Part shown: in pieces, positions 46,101-57,959 of the stretch
How positions within the stretch are numbered: position 1 is the first letter of the stretch
How the letters are laid out: each line of letters starts with the position of its first letter
Source: Ophioceras dolichostomum
Taxonomy: Eukaryota; Ascomycota; Sordariomycetes; Magnaporthales; Ophioceraceae
NCBI GenBank assembly: GCA_003049485.1
Contig: PYST01000205.1
Coordinates: forward strand, 1-64,000
DNA length: 64,000 nucleotides
Direction of reading: 5' to 3'
Notes under the pieces: model-generated
The model's input: only the letters and a program-made list of their open reading frames with translations
The model's database searches: none
What the model was told of the DNA's origin: nothing
Position numbers and translations under genes: made by a program

Positions 46101-47252
46101 CCAGCCTAAAATTTGAGGCAGCTTCTGGCCATTTCCAGCGCCAACTCGTCCACTTACAAATCCCCCAGTATCTCAACTCGCGAGCGCCAGCAGTCGACGA
46201 CTGCGAAAGACACAGTGCGACAGATCGAAAGAAGGCTTGAGCAGTTGTACCGACGTCATCTGGCATTCTTTGGAATAGTTTTTGGAGGCCTGCGGGCTTC
46301 GCTGTCGACAGAAAAGATACGTTAGGTGCACGCCCAAGGTGGCTGGGTCACCTCTCGTTGGGCAGGACCGCCATCACGTTGAGTCACGTTCACATCACAG
46401 GTCTCTCATCAACTTGAGAGATATCGTGCACACCTGACTGATATATCGACCCCCAACACCAATACAGAAAGAATGGACAATGGAAACACAGCGCAAACTG
46501 TCCAATATGCTTCCCGCGTTTCATCCAGCGATGACTCATCGGATCTTCATCTTTAGCCCCGAAACCTGCACACGGGGCGAAGCGCCCTCTGCCCGAGTCC
46601 TATTCGGCGTGGGGCTTCGCACTGCCATTGCTCTTTCGTACCCAAATTTCACGTCTCCTTCCTGTCCGTCTAACCTCGCCACCTCTTAGAGGCACGTCTC
46701 TGGACAGAGGCTTCCTTCCCTTTCGTCGTCGAGCGCCGCCGAACAGGCAAAAGTCATAGTGACGAGTCCTCAGTACGTTACTCACTCTTCCGCCTAGGAA
46801 GGGAGCAGAAAGAGGGTGGGGCGCTCACGGTCGCCCTATTAACCGCCATGTCTCCAGGTGTGAATCCCGCTCACGTCGAAGACGACTCAACCAAGAGACG
46901 TCGGCAGGGGCTGTGCAGGCAGCAGCCCGAGTTGACGTCCGTGTCTCTTCCAGCTCGTTCCATCCCTGGTATCGCGGTTTCCATGGTCCCGGCGCGGCGT
47001 GCGTTTACTGGCTGTTCCTGCAGCTGGTGACGTCCACAGGAAGGGAAGGGTAGGGCTGTTCCGATGAGCTTCGACTTATCCCTGCCTCCCAGGTTGTGGG
47101 ACGTACGTCTTCACATGCTTTTTTGTTGTGGTCTGAGGAATGGTGCCCAACCACTCATATCTCGAGGATACACAGCATGAGGAAAATTCGCCTCGTTAGC
47201 ACCGACGGCTCACCTTATCCTTGTCATATCGCCGCATCGCCGGCATGGGTAG
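40120..47252. other. 7-kb gene-poor stretch upstream of the gp1-like gene
   Basis: The first ~700 bp should be leader and promoter of the gp1-like gene. Beyond it I find no gene I can support. The longest frame, 42950-43708 (+, 252 codons), has no domain and atypical composition. A frame near 46113-46325 (+) ends in a helical, charged stretch (VRQIERRLEQLYRRHLAFFG) that could be another relic. Confidence 0.4.
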
Positions 47253-48054
47253 AGCCTCGACCTAGAAGTATACTCTTACTTTCACGCCCTCTTGGCCGAT
47301 GTACTCTCCCTGGAGCCAGTGATATCGGTGCTCTCAGTGGAGGAAGGACTCAATATCAAGGACTTCGAAAGCCTCATTTTCGAACTGACTGCCTTCTGCC
47401 GCACACTGCGCCCCTCCTTTCTCAGTGGCGAGGCTGGGCCGGGCCCTTCAGGTCCCTGCCCTGCTACACAAAACGTGAATCAGGTGACTCTTTTCTCCCC
47501 CAATTTTGCACAGGAAGCGGCACATGACTGCCCTTCTCCAACCTAAGATGACTCAGGCAAACATCGACAGAACTTCGGAGTTCTGCAGAATCGCGAGTGT
47601 CCGTGGTGGTTAGGGGACGTGGTAATCTCTCGAGCAACCGAGAATGACTCATCAGTCACTGTATCTGCCTGTCCTTACCTTGACAACGAGAGGCCCCCAA
47701 GTACCATCGTGAATGAGGCGGCAGGCTCGAGACGGGCACCCATAGGATGGAATCTTCAGTTTGAGGGCCCTTCTGACTTCTGCGCATCGAGTGCACGTCT
47801 AACTCCTTCAACTATGTTCAGGTTGTGCTCTACGAACACCTCTGCAGATACCTTGCCGCCTCTGACTCAAGATATGTGGCCCCCCCCCCAGCTGACGATA
47901 CCCCTGGCGGAAGCGCCGCTTTTCTTCTAGATGGGATCCCATCCGACCGGACCTGAAAGTTGCAATAGACCTACTACGCACTGTCGCAAGCAATGTTGTC
48001 TTATCTCATTCGCTGTACATTCGCCTCAAAGCCCGGACAAAGGCACGAAGGTGA
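47253..48054 (+). pseudogene. Frameshifted protein-gene relic, family unknown
   Basis: Consecutive segments in changing frames read as protein. 47253-47546 has EVYSYFHALLADVLSLEPVI, EEGLNIKDFESLIFELTAFC and RTLRPSFLSGEAG. 47514-47613 follows a good CACAG acceptor and has MTALLQPKMTQANIDRTSEF. 47616-47780 has ENDSSVTVSACPYLDNERPP. 47777-47953 has FNYVQVVLYEHLCRYLAASD. A one-base shift near 47930 then leads to WDPIRPDLKVAIDLLRTVAS and SHSLYIRLKART, ending with TGA at 48052. Some changes could be introns, but the late shift cannot be. I do not recognise the family. It faces the ankyrin pseudogene tail to tail, 93 bp apart. Confidence 0.4.
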
Positions 48055-48147
48055 TAACAAAGTTCTTGGGGAGGAAAGACTCCCCCATCAAAAAGTGATG
48101 AAAGGTCCCTGGAATGCTAAACTTAGCTCAGAAAACGAACAACTCCT

Positions 48148-50729
48148 CTATGCTGTCTCTGACGTCCCAGACGTCGACTCTGCGGGATACTTCCAGTTTC
48201 CGATGAGCTCGGCCACTTCCACATGCCCCTTGGCCCTAGCCAAGTCTGCCGGTATTCCATCGGGCGCATTACCCTCCCCCCAAACCTCGCTGCAATAGGA
48301 CTGGCGAGCACCGTTCTGAAGAAGGATGCGTGCCCCAGCCAGATTCCCATTGGCCGCCGCCGCATGAAGCGCAGTGGCGCCATTCTGCCCGCGCTGATTC
48401 GCATCCAGCCCAAGAGAAATAAGATATTGTAGAACGACAGGGTGTTTGGTTGCAGCACTTAAAGCGTTCCGGCCCATCCTACTCTTTGCCTGAACGTTGA
48501 CGCGTCTAGAGATAAGAAGCTTGACCGTGTCCACCTTTCCGTCTACTGCAGCGTAGAAGAGAGTTGTGCGCCCAAAGTCATCCTCATCTTCAAGACTGGC
48601 CCCCTTGGCCGATGAGCAGGTCAATCATGTCAACGCGGCCCAAGAAGGCCGCGAGATGAATGCACTGGCAGCCTGAAGTTCCCACTCTGGCGTTGTGCTG
48701 AGCCCCAGCCTCTAGCAGCATCCTCACAATTTTGGCGCCGCCGCTTTTGCCTTGTTCAATGGCTCTTAAGGCTAGATGAAGCACTGACTCGCCATAGGGA
48801 ATTTGATGGTCTATGTCAGCACCGCTGTGAATCAAGAGCCTCGCAACATCCACATATCCCTCGCATGCAGCAACGGACAAGGGTGTCAGATCGTTGTCGT
48901 CGAGAGGATCCACGGGAGACCCCGCCTCAGGAAGGGCCTCTGCGGTATCAGCCGACTGGGCAGCGTGGATAGCCATGCGCCCTAATTTCGCCACCTGCCG
49001 GACATCAGCTCCATGCGTAATGAGCAGCTTGGCAACAGCTATGCTGTCTTCCAATGACACCTCCATGAGTGGAAAGCTCCCCAAGCCCTCCCGGTTGGCG
49101 TCAGCCCCGGCTCTGAGCAGTATCTCCACTATTCGGGCGTTGATCGTGGGCTCTCCCAGGGCCATGGCGTGCATCAATGTGGTGTACGATCCCCGCTCAT
49201 CGGGTACGTCGTGGTCGACGTAGGCACCCCTCTCGCAGAGCAGCCGGGCAATCTCGACCTCTCAGAGCTCGACGGCAATGTTTAGGGGACTGAATCCGCC
49301 TTCGTCTTCAGCAGACGTGCTGGCACCACAGTCGAGTAGCTGCTTTGACCGCTGGGGGCAGCGCTTCAGCACAGCTGTGTGCAGGGGCGTCCGGCCGCCC
49401 ATTCTAGAGAGAGCCTCGACATCGGCCCCGTGCGCGACAAGAATCCTGACCGCATTTCCGTCTTGAGCTCTATCAGACGGCTCAGCCAACGCAACGTAAT
49501 GCAAGGCGGTGAAACCATCTGTGCTGTTGATTGCGTCGACCCTGGCCCCGAGTTCACAAAGGAGGGAGAGAAACTCATCATCGCATCCCTCCGAGGCGAC
49601 TCGGAGGATAGGCGTGAGACCGCGTTCGTCGGTTGCCTCTAAATCTGCCCCAGCAAGCATCAACGTGCATAGCTGCACAGCCCAGCGATTGGACTCGCCC
49701 GCTGGTGGTTCTCGAATGCGCGATCCAGTGCTCGGTGGATGGGGGTCAATCTTGAGCCAGGCAGGCATGCATCTGGATGCGTCCTGTCATGAAGCAGCCG
49801 GATGACGGCCCGTTCGCCGCCCGCGTCGATTGCCTTGTGCAGTTCGCGAACGAGACGCTTGACTGTCTTGTGGGGTTTTCCCGGCTTGGGCCGCACCGCG
49901 GCCATCATTTCCTGGGTTATCGGGTCGTCGAGAATCCTCCGGACAACCAGCTTGATTCTAGGGGCTGGCGGGCGGCTGATGGCAAGGCTGGTGCCCAATT
50001 GCAGCTGCGATGGGTCTGTGACCGAGGGCTGGTGACCCGTCCCTCGGCTGCTCGGTGGACGACTGTGTTGACCGCCGATCTGAATCTGGATTGGATCGGG
50101 AGCCTCGTTATAAACACAAGTGTCATTCGTACTACGTCATACAAATCATCGAGCGGCATAAGAAACTCCCGCATCACCTCAGAAACGAAGCAATTTGCGA
50201 TAGTCTAGGTGATGGGATGGCTCCGGGTAGCGTGCGCCGTATTTTAGTGGGCAAAAAGAGAGCATTGAGCTTGCCTCTGGACACACGCCAACAGAATCGA
50301 AAGATTCGACCGCTGATCCCTGATTCCTTGCAACGGGCCAGTGAAGAGGGGCTCCCGGAGAAGCAGGGCGAGCCTGGACGAGAATGCCATTTCTGAGTCG
50401 TTCCTTCCCGCGCCGTTGCGAATATTGTTCAGCTGAGAGTCAAGATCGGCAACGCAAGTCGAAATGACCTCAACAATGGCTTCGAAGCAGAGTCCGAGGT
50501 CGGTTTTTAATCGCGAACCGGGGCGTGGCATCAATGTCTCCGGCTGTTTTTTCACGAGATCCGCAAGACGCTCGAGAACGACATTTGTGGTCGCGATCTC
50601 AGTATAGAGCGACGCGAGCGTCTCTCTAGCGCCTGTGACCTTCTGGCTGAGCTCGAACATCGACCGCGTAAGCTTGGCGCATGCGCCAATCGCGCCCGTC
50701 ACGGTAGTGAGGATCGTGATAGGATCCAT
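48148..50729 (-). pseudogene. Broken ankyrin-repeat gene with STAND/NLR-type fungal N-terminal domain
   Basis: The ATG at 50729 opens MDPITILTTVTGAIGACAKL, the helical N-terminal domain common in fungal STAND/NLR-like and ankyrin proteins. An intron 50132-50286 (GTGTGT...GTAG, 155 nt) joins in phase to a linker and then ankyrin repeats: LTPIHRALDRAF, LEATDERGLTPILRVASEGC, GRTPLHTAVLKR, DNDLTPLSVAACEGYVDVAR, GATALHAAAANGNLAGARIL. Three lesions break it. A frame change lies between about 49690 and 49720. A TGA in frame at about 49262 falls inside a repeat, and the frame continues on both sides. An extra G in a GGGGG run at about 48608 shifts frame again. If functional it would be a cytosolic scaffold or sensor, possibly in non-self recognition; that is inference from the family. 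Confidence 0.72.
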
Positions 50730-51526
50730 ATTTCCGGAAAGACGAAAGCAGGCAAATGTGAAAAGACGACAGTGAGAGAAAAGTCGTCTGGAGAGAAAGG
50801 GAGAAAAAGGCACACTTTCGACCAAAAGGCCAGGCGGAGAGATGAGCTAGGAAGTAGCCTGCAGCTGTTTTGCTGTTCTTGTCAAAGGGACGTGCATTTT
50901 CAACAAGGATCGTGTCGAGTTAGATCATCAGCCGCGCTCTCTAGGTGGTGTCCCTTGATGCTTCATGTGTTGAGCATAATAGACATCAAAACCCACCTCG
51001 ATCGATGTTGAGATCAGGGCAGAGAGCTATCCTCAATAGCTACCAGCATATTGACGGGTAGGAACCCAGTCGCAAGCCAGTCGCAAGCTCCTTGCAAGGC
51101 ATCGATCTTCGGCTCTCGGGATGCCGCGATGCCGACAAAATGAATGACCTCTCAACTACCACGACAATGTCGGGGGATTTCGAAGCAATGGGGCTCTAGG
51201 ATTTGGATTTGGGGGCTTGTCCATGATTTTGGTTGTGTAGAATCCAAATCCAAATCCAACCGCACCCTAACATTTTAGTGAGGTTATGTCAGGTAGTATC
51301 CAGTCTGATGCGCCCAGGCGGCTCCGACTGGCCGGGGTATGTTCTCCGATGCGGAGCACGACTCGCCTCTTATCTTCGAGCACAGAAGGGCCCGTGATCC
51401 CTACTTGGCTTGTACTCCTGAAACGACATGCTACTGCCTAACTTTCTTGGTAAAAGGCAGGAGAAGATAAAAGAGAAACGCATTAGGTCTCAAGTAAAAG
51501 TCATAGCGACATAGCCGCCGGACACA
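50730..51526. other. Divergent intergenic region
   Basis: Between the broken ankyrin gene (-) and the FAD oxidoreductase (+). It contains the hairpin at 51199-51260 and probably the oxidoreductase promoter. No coding sequence seen. Confidence 0.5.
51199..51260. repeat. Inverted repeat of ggatttggatttgg
   Basis: Left arm aggatttggatttggg (51199-51214) faces right arm aatccaaatccaaatcc (51241-51257) across a ~26-nt loop, giving about 14 bp of stem. Slippage along the 6-nt unit allows several registers. The right arm is followed by aaccgcaccctaacattt. It could be the remnant end of a DNA transposon, but no transposase or second end is visible. Confidence 0.55.
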
Positions 51527-53196
51527 ATGGAAGAAAACGCGCGAATCCCCGTAACACTTCCCCGCTCGGATCCGACGGTGAGCTACTGGCAGGATCCGCC
51601 GGATCCGATTGCCGATTTTCGCTCCACTCCGGACCTCCCAAGCCATGCCAACATCGTCATTATCGGAAGCGGCATGACCGGCGCCGCGGTGGCCTGGAAC
51701 CTCCTTGGAGAGTCTGCGTGCTCCTCCTCTCTGGGCCGCGACGTTGTGATGTTGGAGGCCCGGCAGATCTGCTCCGGCGCCACGGGCCGCAATGGTGTGG
51801 GGACCTACATCCTTTGGCTTCCTTTCTTGCTCTCTCTTCTCCCAATGCCGACGCTGTCGCTTTGTATACCACATAGCATAATCTTCAGCACTGACTCGTA
51901 AGTCGAAACATTGATGGGTCGAACTCGACTCAACTCAACAGGCGGACACACCAAGGCTGCATCGTACCGCTCCTTCGTCGACAATGCCGCGCAGTTTGGC
52001 ACCGAGACGGCAGTGAACATTGCGCGTCTAGAGCTGGCCAACATCAACGCTGTACACGCGTTCGCAACGCAGCACAGTATCGACTGCGACTCTCTGCCAT
52101 GCGAGACCGTGGACCCCATCTACGATCCCGTCCAATGGGAGGATGCCCACATCGCTGTGGAGGCTATGCGAGCCGCTATGCCCGGCGACAAGGCGTCTGA
52201 GTACGCCTTCCTCGGCGCGGATGAGCTCAGAGAGAAGTATTTCTGCAACGGCGGCGGGAAGGGTGAGGGGCCGCTGGGAGGAGTGAGATACGCCGCAGGT
52301 AGCATCTCGGCCTACCGCTTCGGCATCGGCGTGATCAAGATGTGTCTTGAGCGTGGCCTGAAGCTCTACGCCAACACGCCCGCCACTGAACTCAAGCCGA
52401 GGCTAAAGGATGGAGCGGAACCTCTGTGGGAGGTGACGACACCACAAGGCACCATCCTTGCAAAGCGCGTCGTGCTCGCCACGAACGGCTACACCGCAGC
52501 GCTAGCAAAGCAGTTCCAGGGCGTGATCCTGCCGCTCAGGGGGCAGATCACGGCCCATCGACCCGGGCGCAGCATGCCGGCCGATGGCCTTCCGGGCACC
52601 TACAGCTTCATCTACGAGGGCGGCTACGAGTACATGGTTCCCCGGCCTAAAGGCAGCCGTTTCGCGGGCGACATCGTGATCGGCGGAGGTCGGGCCAGGG
52701 CCGAGAAGAACGGCAGGGACGAGTTCGGCACCACGGACGACACGACGCTGAACGCTACCATCAGCGCGTACCTGCGCGAGACCACGCCGAAATACTTTGG
52801 GGATAACTGGGGCGAGGACGACCCAGATGGGAGGATCCGCAAGGAGTGTAAGTTGGAAGCAACCTTCAAGTGATCAATCGATATCTGAATTCCGGGTGGC
52901 AGTCCGTATTAATCCGATGACGGCGTTCAGGGACGGGAATCATGGGCTACAGCATGGACGAGCAGCCCCTCGTGGGACCGGTGCCCACCGAAGACGGCAG
53001 CACCGGGCTGTGGGCGAGCGTCAGCTTCCAGGGCCATGGGATGGTGCTCTGCTGGATGTGCGCGAGGGCGTTGGTCGAGATGATGGAGGGCCGTGACGGC
53101 GAAGGCAGTGAGCTGGTCGGATGGTTCCCGTCCGCCTTCCGCTTGACTGAGAAAAGGCTGCGGTCTTCGGGTGATTTGGCGGCTGGGTGCAGATAA
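51527..53196 (+). CDS. FAD-dependent oxidoreductase, DAO family
   Basis: Exons 51527-51794, 51942-52847 and 52931-53196, 479 residues. Introns are 147 nt (GTGTGG...ACAG) and 83 nt (GTAAGT...TCAG), both phase 1. The N-terminal Rossmann motif is NIVIIGSGMTGAAVAW (G47-x-G49-xx-G52), with the acidic ribose-binding residue in VVMLEARQ (E77) and the DAO-type CSGATGRNGGHTK, split by the first intron at N/G. LAKRVVLATNGYTAAL is the second FAD-contacting motif. The C-terminus has GYSMDEQPLVGPVP and SFQGHGMVLCWMCARALVEM, the usual FAD-closing helix. The family oxidises amino acids, sarcosine-like amines or related C-N substrates. Nothing indicates which. It has no targeting signal, and its C-terminus is not a peroxisomal SKL. 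Confidence 0.88.
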
Positions 53197-55356
53197 GGTG
53201 CCGTCAATACGGCTTGGGCACCAAAACCCCCTGACCGTGCTTCCTCTAGAGTCCAGACGAGATTAGGGACGGGTGGTGAATCCCGTAGACTTGATCTGAA
53301 CATCGTGCCGTGAACACAAGAATAAATCCTAAGTCGTTGGGATCCATCTTCAACGATCATATCATTATAAAAATCTCAGACATGTGGAGCGCGGGCCGCA
53401 TTAAATTTGCTGAACACTCTTGGGACCTCAGCTGGGACCACAACTGAAAAAAGGCTGCATTTTAGTGGAGAAATTGGCTCACCCGCCCACGCTGGCCCCC
53501 CTCTTCCTACCCCCTGAACCCTGCGGCCTGCCAACCAAACTGTCGGGTTTTTGCGCAAGGATCCCTGTCGAAGACCACAACCTCACGACATGCTCGCAGA
53601 CCGCTTATTTCTCGAAGGTACAAATGAAGTGACCAGCACTGGAGAACTCGTCGAGAGCGTTGCAACCAGACGCAGCCCGCAAGCAGGTCGTCGCCTTCGT
53701 ACACCGGGCTGGCCGCCAAGACGTTGGCCACATGCACGACCTGCTTCTGCTATCGGCCCATTTCTCGCGCGCACTAATTTCCCACCACGCTGTCCCCTTC
53801 ATCAGTCTCTCGCCATCCCGTCCGTCTCTCTGCGGTTTGGTTGTGAACGGGGAAACCCGAACCCTCGTTTCCCTGACCTCGTGATTTTTGCAGGACAGGG
53901 CGAAACAAGCATTCGGGATTTACGAGGCACACCCACCACAGAGGTATCCAGAATAATCAATGTCAGGCATACGGACGGATGGAAGGTTCATCAGTTCGTC
54001 CCGTTGGAAGGGGCTTCCTATCTGGAACCCCGACAGTCAGGCTCGCGCGGCGAAATCATTTCTTACCGCCCGGGACGGAACCTTCCAGCTATCACTGCAG
54101 GTGCGCAAGAATACAACCGGCGCTGCCGTTTGGGTGTTCATCGAGTTGACGGTCGGCGGGTCGTTGCAACCATCTCTCTCGCTCTCATCACCAGTCTTGT
54201 CTCTCTTTCATTGTTTGTCCCCCGCCCACGCTCTCCTTCCTGATCTGCGCTTTATTTGGGCAGTGCCCGTTATCCCCCCTCCCCCCTTCTTCTTCTCCCG
54301 ACTTCATGGCGTCATCCCACCACTCTCATCATTCTCCCCGGCTGGAGCAAGGCACGGAGGAAGAAGGGAAATAAGATCCCTGCAGCTACCCGCCGATTCT
54401 AGGTTGAGCCGTCATTAGTCGAATGTTGTGGGTAGGTAAAGATAGGGACTGAGTTGGCAGCAACTGGGTACGCTTGCTTCACTAGTCCACCTTCATCTCA
54501 CTCGCCAAGGCTCAGGCCATGCAGCTGCCCAAACTACCGGGTCAGAGACGTTCCGGGAGTCCGTTCAGCTCCAGGGAAGCAAAAAAAGAAAGGAAAGGAA
54601 AGCAACAAACTCCCATCCCTGACTTCCCCTTATACCCGCTCGCTTAATCCGTTCATATCATTCTTTTGGAGTCTAGCGAATCGGGACTCCCAGTGCTGTG
54701 GTCCTGGGTCCCAAGGTGGATATGGGTGCCAACAGAGCGGACTCTCCTCTCCCTTGCCTCATGCAGGCCTGCTCGCTTTGCCTGGTTGCTCTCTCATGTC
54801 TACCCCTCGAGTCTGCCTGATATTTGCAGGCCAATCCTGCCTTAATCTGGCAGGTGCATCTCCAGTTTGGCGGGTGCACACATGCAATAATTATACTACA
54901 TCTATCCCACCCCGTCTTGCCGCCCCCCGTGCGCGGTTGGGAGTTTTCCGTTGTCAATTTCACTCTCTTCGTTTTGACGTTCTCTGCTCGCAACATCTCC
55001 ACATCTGGATTTCTTCTTTTTGTATACAAGCCCAATTTACATCCATTGATCCCATGAATCATTACACTGTTGAAAATACTTGTACTATACTGTTGCAAGG
55101 CTTCGCTCCTTAGTGTCCACCTAGGGACATCTCAGATCAGAGACGACGGCCTTCCACAGGTTCTCTTCTCCCCACGCCGCCGCCAAAACTAGGACGAGGA
55201 AGCCTCCTTCCAACAATACGGCGCGACAAACGTGGCGCTTGAGTGGCCACCATCATTACCTTGTCTTTCTCTTAGAAAACACGGTAGCGCAGTCCCAAGT
55301 CCCTCTGGCAACCTATCACGACGTCGGCCCTGCCTGGGTAGACGTATCGAAGGAGG
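53197..55356. other. Intergenic, no gene supported
   Basis: Frames of up to 230 codons exist (for example 53551-54243 and 54454-55113, +) but they overlap each other in different frames, lack domains and pass through C/T-rich tracts. Probably 3' UTR of the oxidoreductase and promoter of the methyltransferase. Confidence 0.45.
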
Positions 55357-57485
55357 ATGTCGGCCCCGTCGAGTGGGAGCGACCCTAGAGATGATCCCAG
55401 GAGAGATACATCTGACACGGGGTCCATTATAGAGGTAGGCTCCAACTTTGAAGACGAAGCAGACATCTACGACGATCCTCTTCTGTGCGGCTCCAGCTTT
55501 GCGGGGAGCAGCAGCTTGACAGCTACTTACACAACCAGAGGCACCACACCCTCACCCGGAGGCCAACGTGATACCGACGACGCTGAAGCAAACGATGAGC
55601 GAAGGAGACGAAGAAGAGAAGGCACAGCAGGAACAGAGGGCAGTCGACGAGAAGAGAAAGAATGGACACCAGTGCCGGACTCCGAGGACGGGTATAACAC
55701 CAAGTTGACGGCGAGCGTGGCGGCGCACGTCTACGAGGGCGGGCGACGGTACCACGCCTACCGCGACGGCCGCTACGCGTTCCCCAACGACGAGACGGAG
55801 CAGAATCGCGACGACATGAAGCACGCCATGACCCTGATGCTCATGCGTGGGAAGTATTTCTACGCCCCTGTCGACGAGGCACTCGAGAAAGGCGGCGAAG
55901 TTCTGGATCTTGGTCAGTCCATCCCACTCCCCTGAATCTCTCGTACCCCTCTTCTGCTCGCAGGCCGGCCACATCTCCAAGCCAAGGTCAAGAATATACG
56001 CCGAAGAGTGGCACTGCCTCGACGTCCTACCCCTTCCGTACTTCGACACGTTCCAGCAGCAGACGAGACAAACGTCGGGGAAGGAAATGTCCGTGGCAAC
56101 GCAAGACATATTTTTGCTCAATCCCACTCCGATGGCGGACGGAGTCACACCCTCGAATGCCGACACAACCAAAATCAAACTTTATAAGACTAACGGTGTT
56201 GCACCAACACAGGGACGGGAACGGGGATCTGGGCCTTTGAACGTAAGTGGCGCCTCCTGTTGCCCTTTGCTCATCAATATGGGGTTCGCTGTATCTCCAA
56301 CCTCCCTCCTCCCCCTTATACTCGATCTGCAACAGGCGCGGTTATTCACCCCGACGTGACACCGGGCTTTTCTCGCCGGGGATCATAGTATGCAGTCCTA
56401 CGGCGTTGGAGTGACTTCTGTCACCGTTGGGAGATGGCCTCCTTCGGTCACACTGTGCGCCTGCCGTGCGATGGGGCCTGAGACATGTCACTCTCGTCTT
56501 CGGTTTCGTCTTCGGGTGGACTTGCCCTCGATGGGGCCGGATTTGATCGCTCTAGTCTCATCAGACCATACATACATACGTCCCTGAGAGCAATGACTCC
56601 GGTGGACAACATGAACAACAAAGAGCAAATTCATCGTCGTACTGGCTGACACACATTCTACTCTACTCTACTTCCAGTGGCGGACAAGTATCCCAAGACG
56701 ACGGTGCGAGGGGTCGATCTCTCGCCGATCCAGCCGACGTACGTCCCGGAAAACTGCTTCTTTGCAGTCGACGATATCGAGGATGAGTGGGTGGACCCGG
56801 AGAACAAGTTCGACTTCATCCACGTCCGACACACGCTGCACTCGATACAAAACCGCCAGGCGTTATTACACCGGGCTTTAAGGTATGTTCAATTCTGCCG
56901 CCCTTGAGAGGATCACCTCTAACAGTCCAAGATGGAGCAAGAAAACGTCCTGCTGCTACACTACATACACTACAAATACCATGCCACTAATCAACCCCAT
57001 CCAGACACCTAAAACCAGGCGGCTACATCGAGTTCCAAGAACTCCACTACCAAATCCGCTGCGACGACAGCACTGTCACCTCCTCAACGACCTACCCCCT
57101 CCGCGACTTCACCGTCTACATGGAAGCCGGCCTGCGCGCCCTCTGCGGCTCAGAGCTCAACGCGGCGCCCACAATAGCCTCGGAGCTCCGCGCGGCCGGG
57201 TTCGACGACGTGCGCGAGCACTCGCACAAGTGCCCCGTCGGCGTCTGGCCCCGCGACCGCCGCCTGCGCTGCTGCGGCATGTTCCTGCGCACGGCCGCCA
57301 TGGACGGGCTCAGGGGCCTGGCGGCGAGGCCGCTGGGGAAGGGGCTGGGTTGGCTGCCGCTGCAGATCGAGATTTTCCTGGTCGAGGTGCGGAGGGCGAT
57401 TATGGATGTGGGTTGCCATACGTATTTTCCTTTCCATGTCGTTTATGGGAGGAAGCCGTTGGAAGATAGTACTACTACTCCCTGA
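55357..57485 (+). CDS. LaeA-like class I SAM-dependent methyltransferase
   Basis: Exons 55357-55912, 56213-56242, 56678-56882 and 57005-57485, 423 residues; phases agree at all three junctions (donors GTCAGT, GTAAGT, GTATGT). The N-terminal ~125 residues are acidic and disordered. Then comes the hallmark YHAYRDGRYAFPNDETEQNR of the fungal LaeA-like family. SAM motif I, VLDLGTGTGIWAFELADKYP, begins at about 182 and is encoded across the tiny second exon. The acidic strand-2 end is GVDLSPIQP, motif IV is FDFIHVRHTLHSI, and HLKPGGYIEFQELHY is the post-motif strand. Family members include the secondary-metabolism regulator LaeA and many enzymes methylating small molecules. Sequence alone does not separate these roles. 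The C-terminus (FPFHVVYGRKP) is complete. Confidence 0.87.
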
Positions 57486-57959
57486 CGTGGAACCCCCCCT
57501 TTTTTTCATCAGGTCATGTAGAGTTAAACAAAAAAAGGATACATGTTGAGTTTAACCAATGGGACAGACGGACAGGGGATAAAGGATTTGTAGATAGGTA
57601 TATACATTGGGATGGGTAAAACGTTCCTGCAATCCATGGTAGGAAAATGTATATGTGGACGGACAGTCCGTCGGTAAAACATCAGGTCGCTCATGGCCAT
57701 GACCGCACCTGACCACACTTGGCACAAGGAGAAGGTAAACACCCGTAGTTAAATTCAACATGATAGTGATGGCCTAGATTTACGCGAACGCTCCGCCTCG
57801 TTAATCATCATCAATCTCATCTCGGGCAGACAACAGGTCCAGGCCCGGCCAAAGACGTCATGAGCCCTCCACCCCACCGGAAAGACAACACCGTCCTCGG
57901 ACCCCGTACCATCACCGCCCGCATCGAAGACCGATAGACCACAGCACACACACACCCAC
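57486..57959. other. Convergent intergenic region
   Basis: 474 bp between the stop codons of the LaeA-like gene and homogentisate dioxygenase. AT-richer than its neighbours, with a poly-A/T run at about 57500-57535, as expected for two 3' UTRs. Confidence 0.55.
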
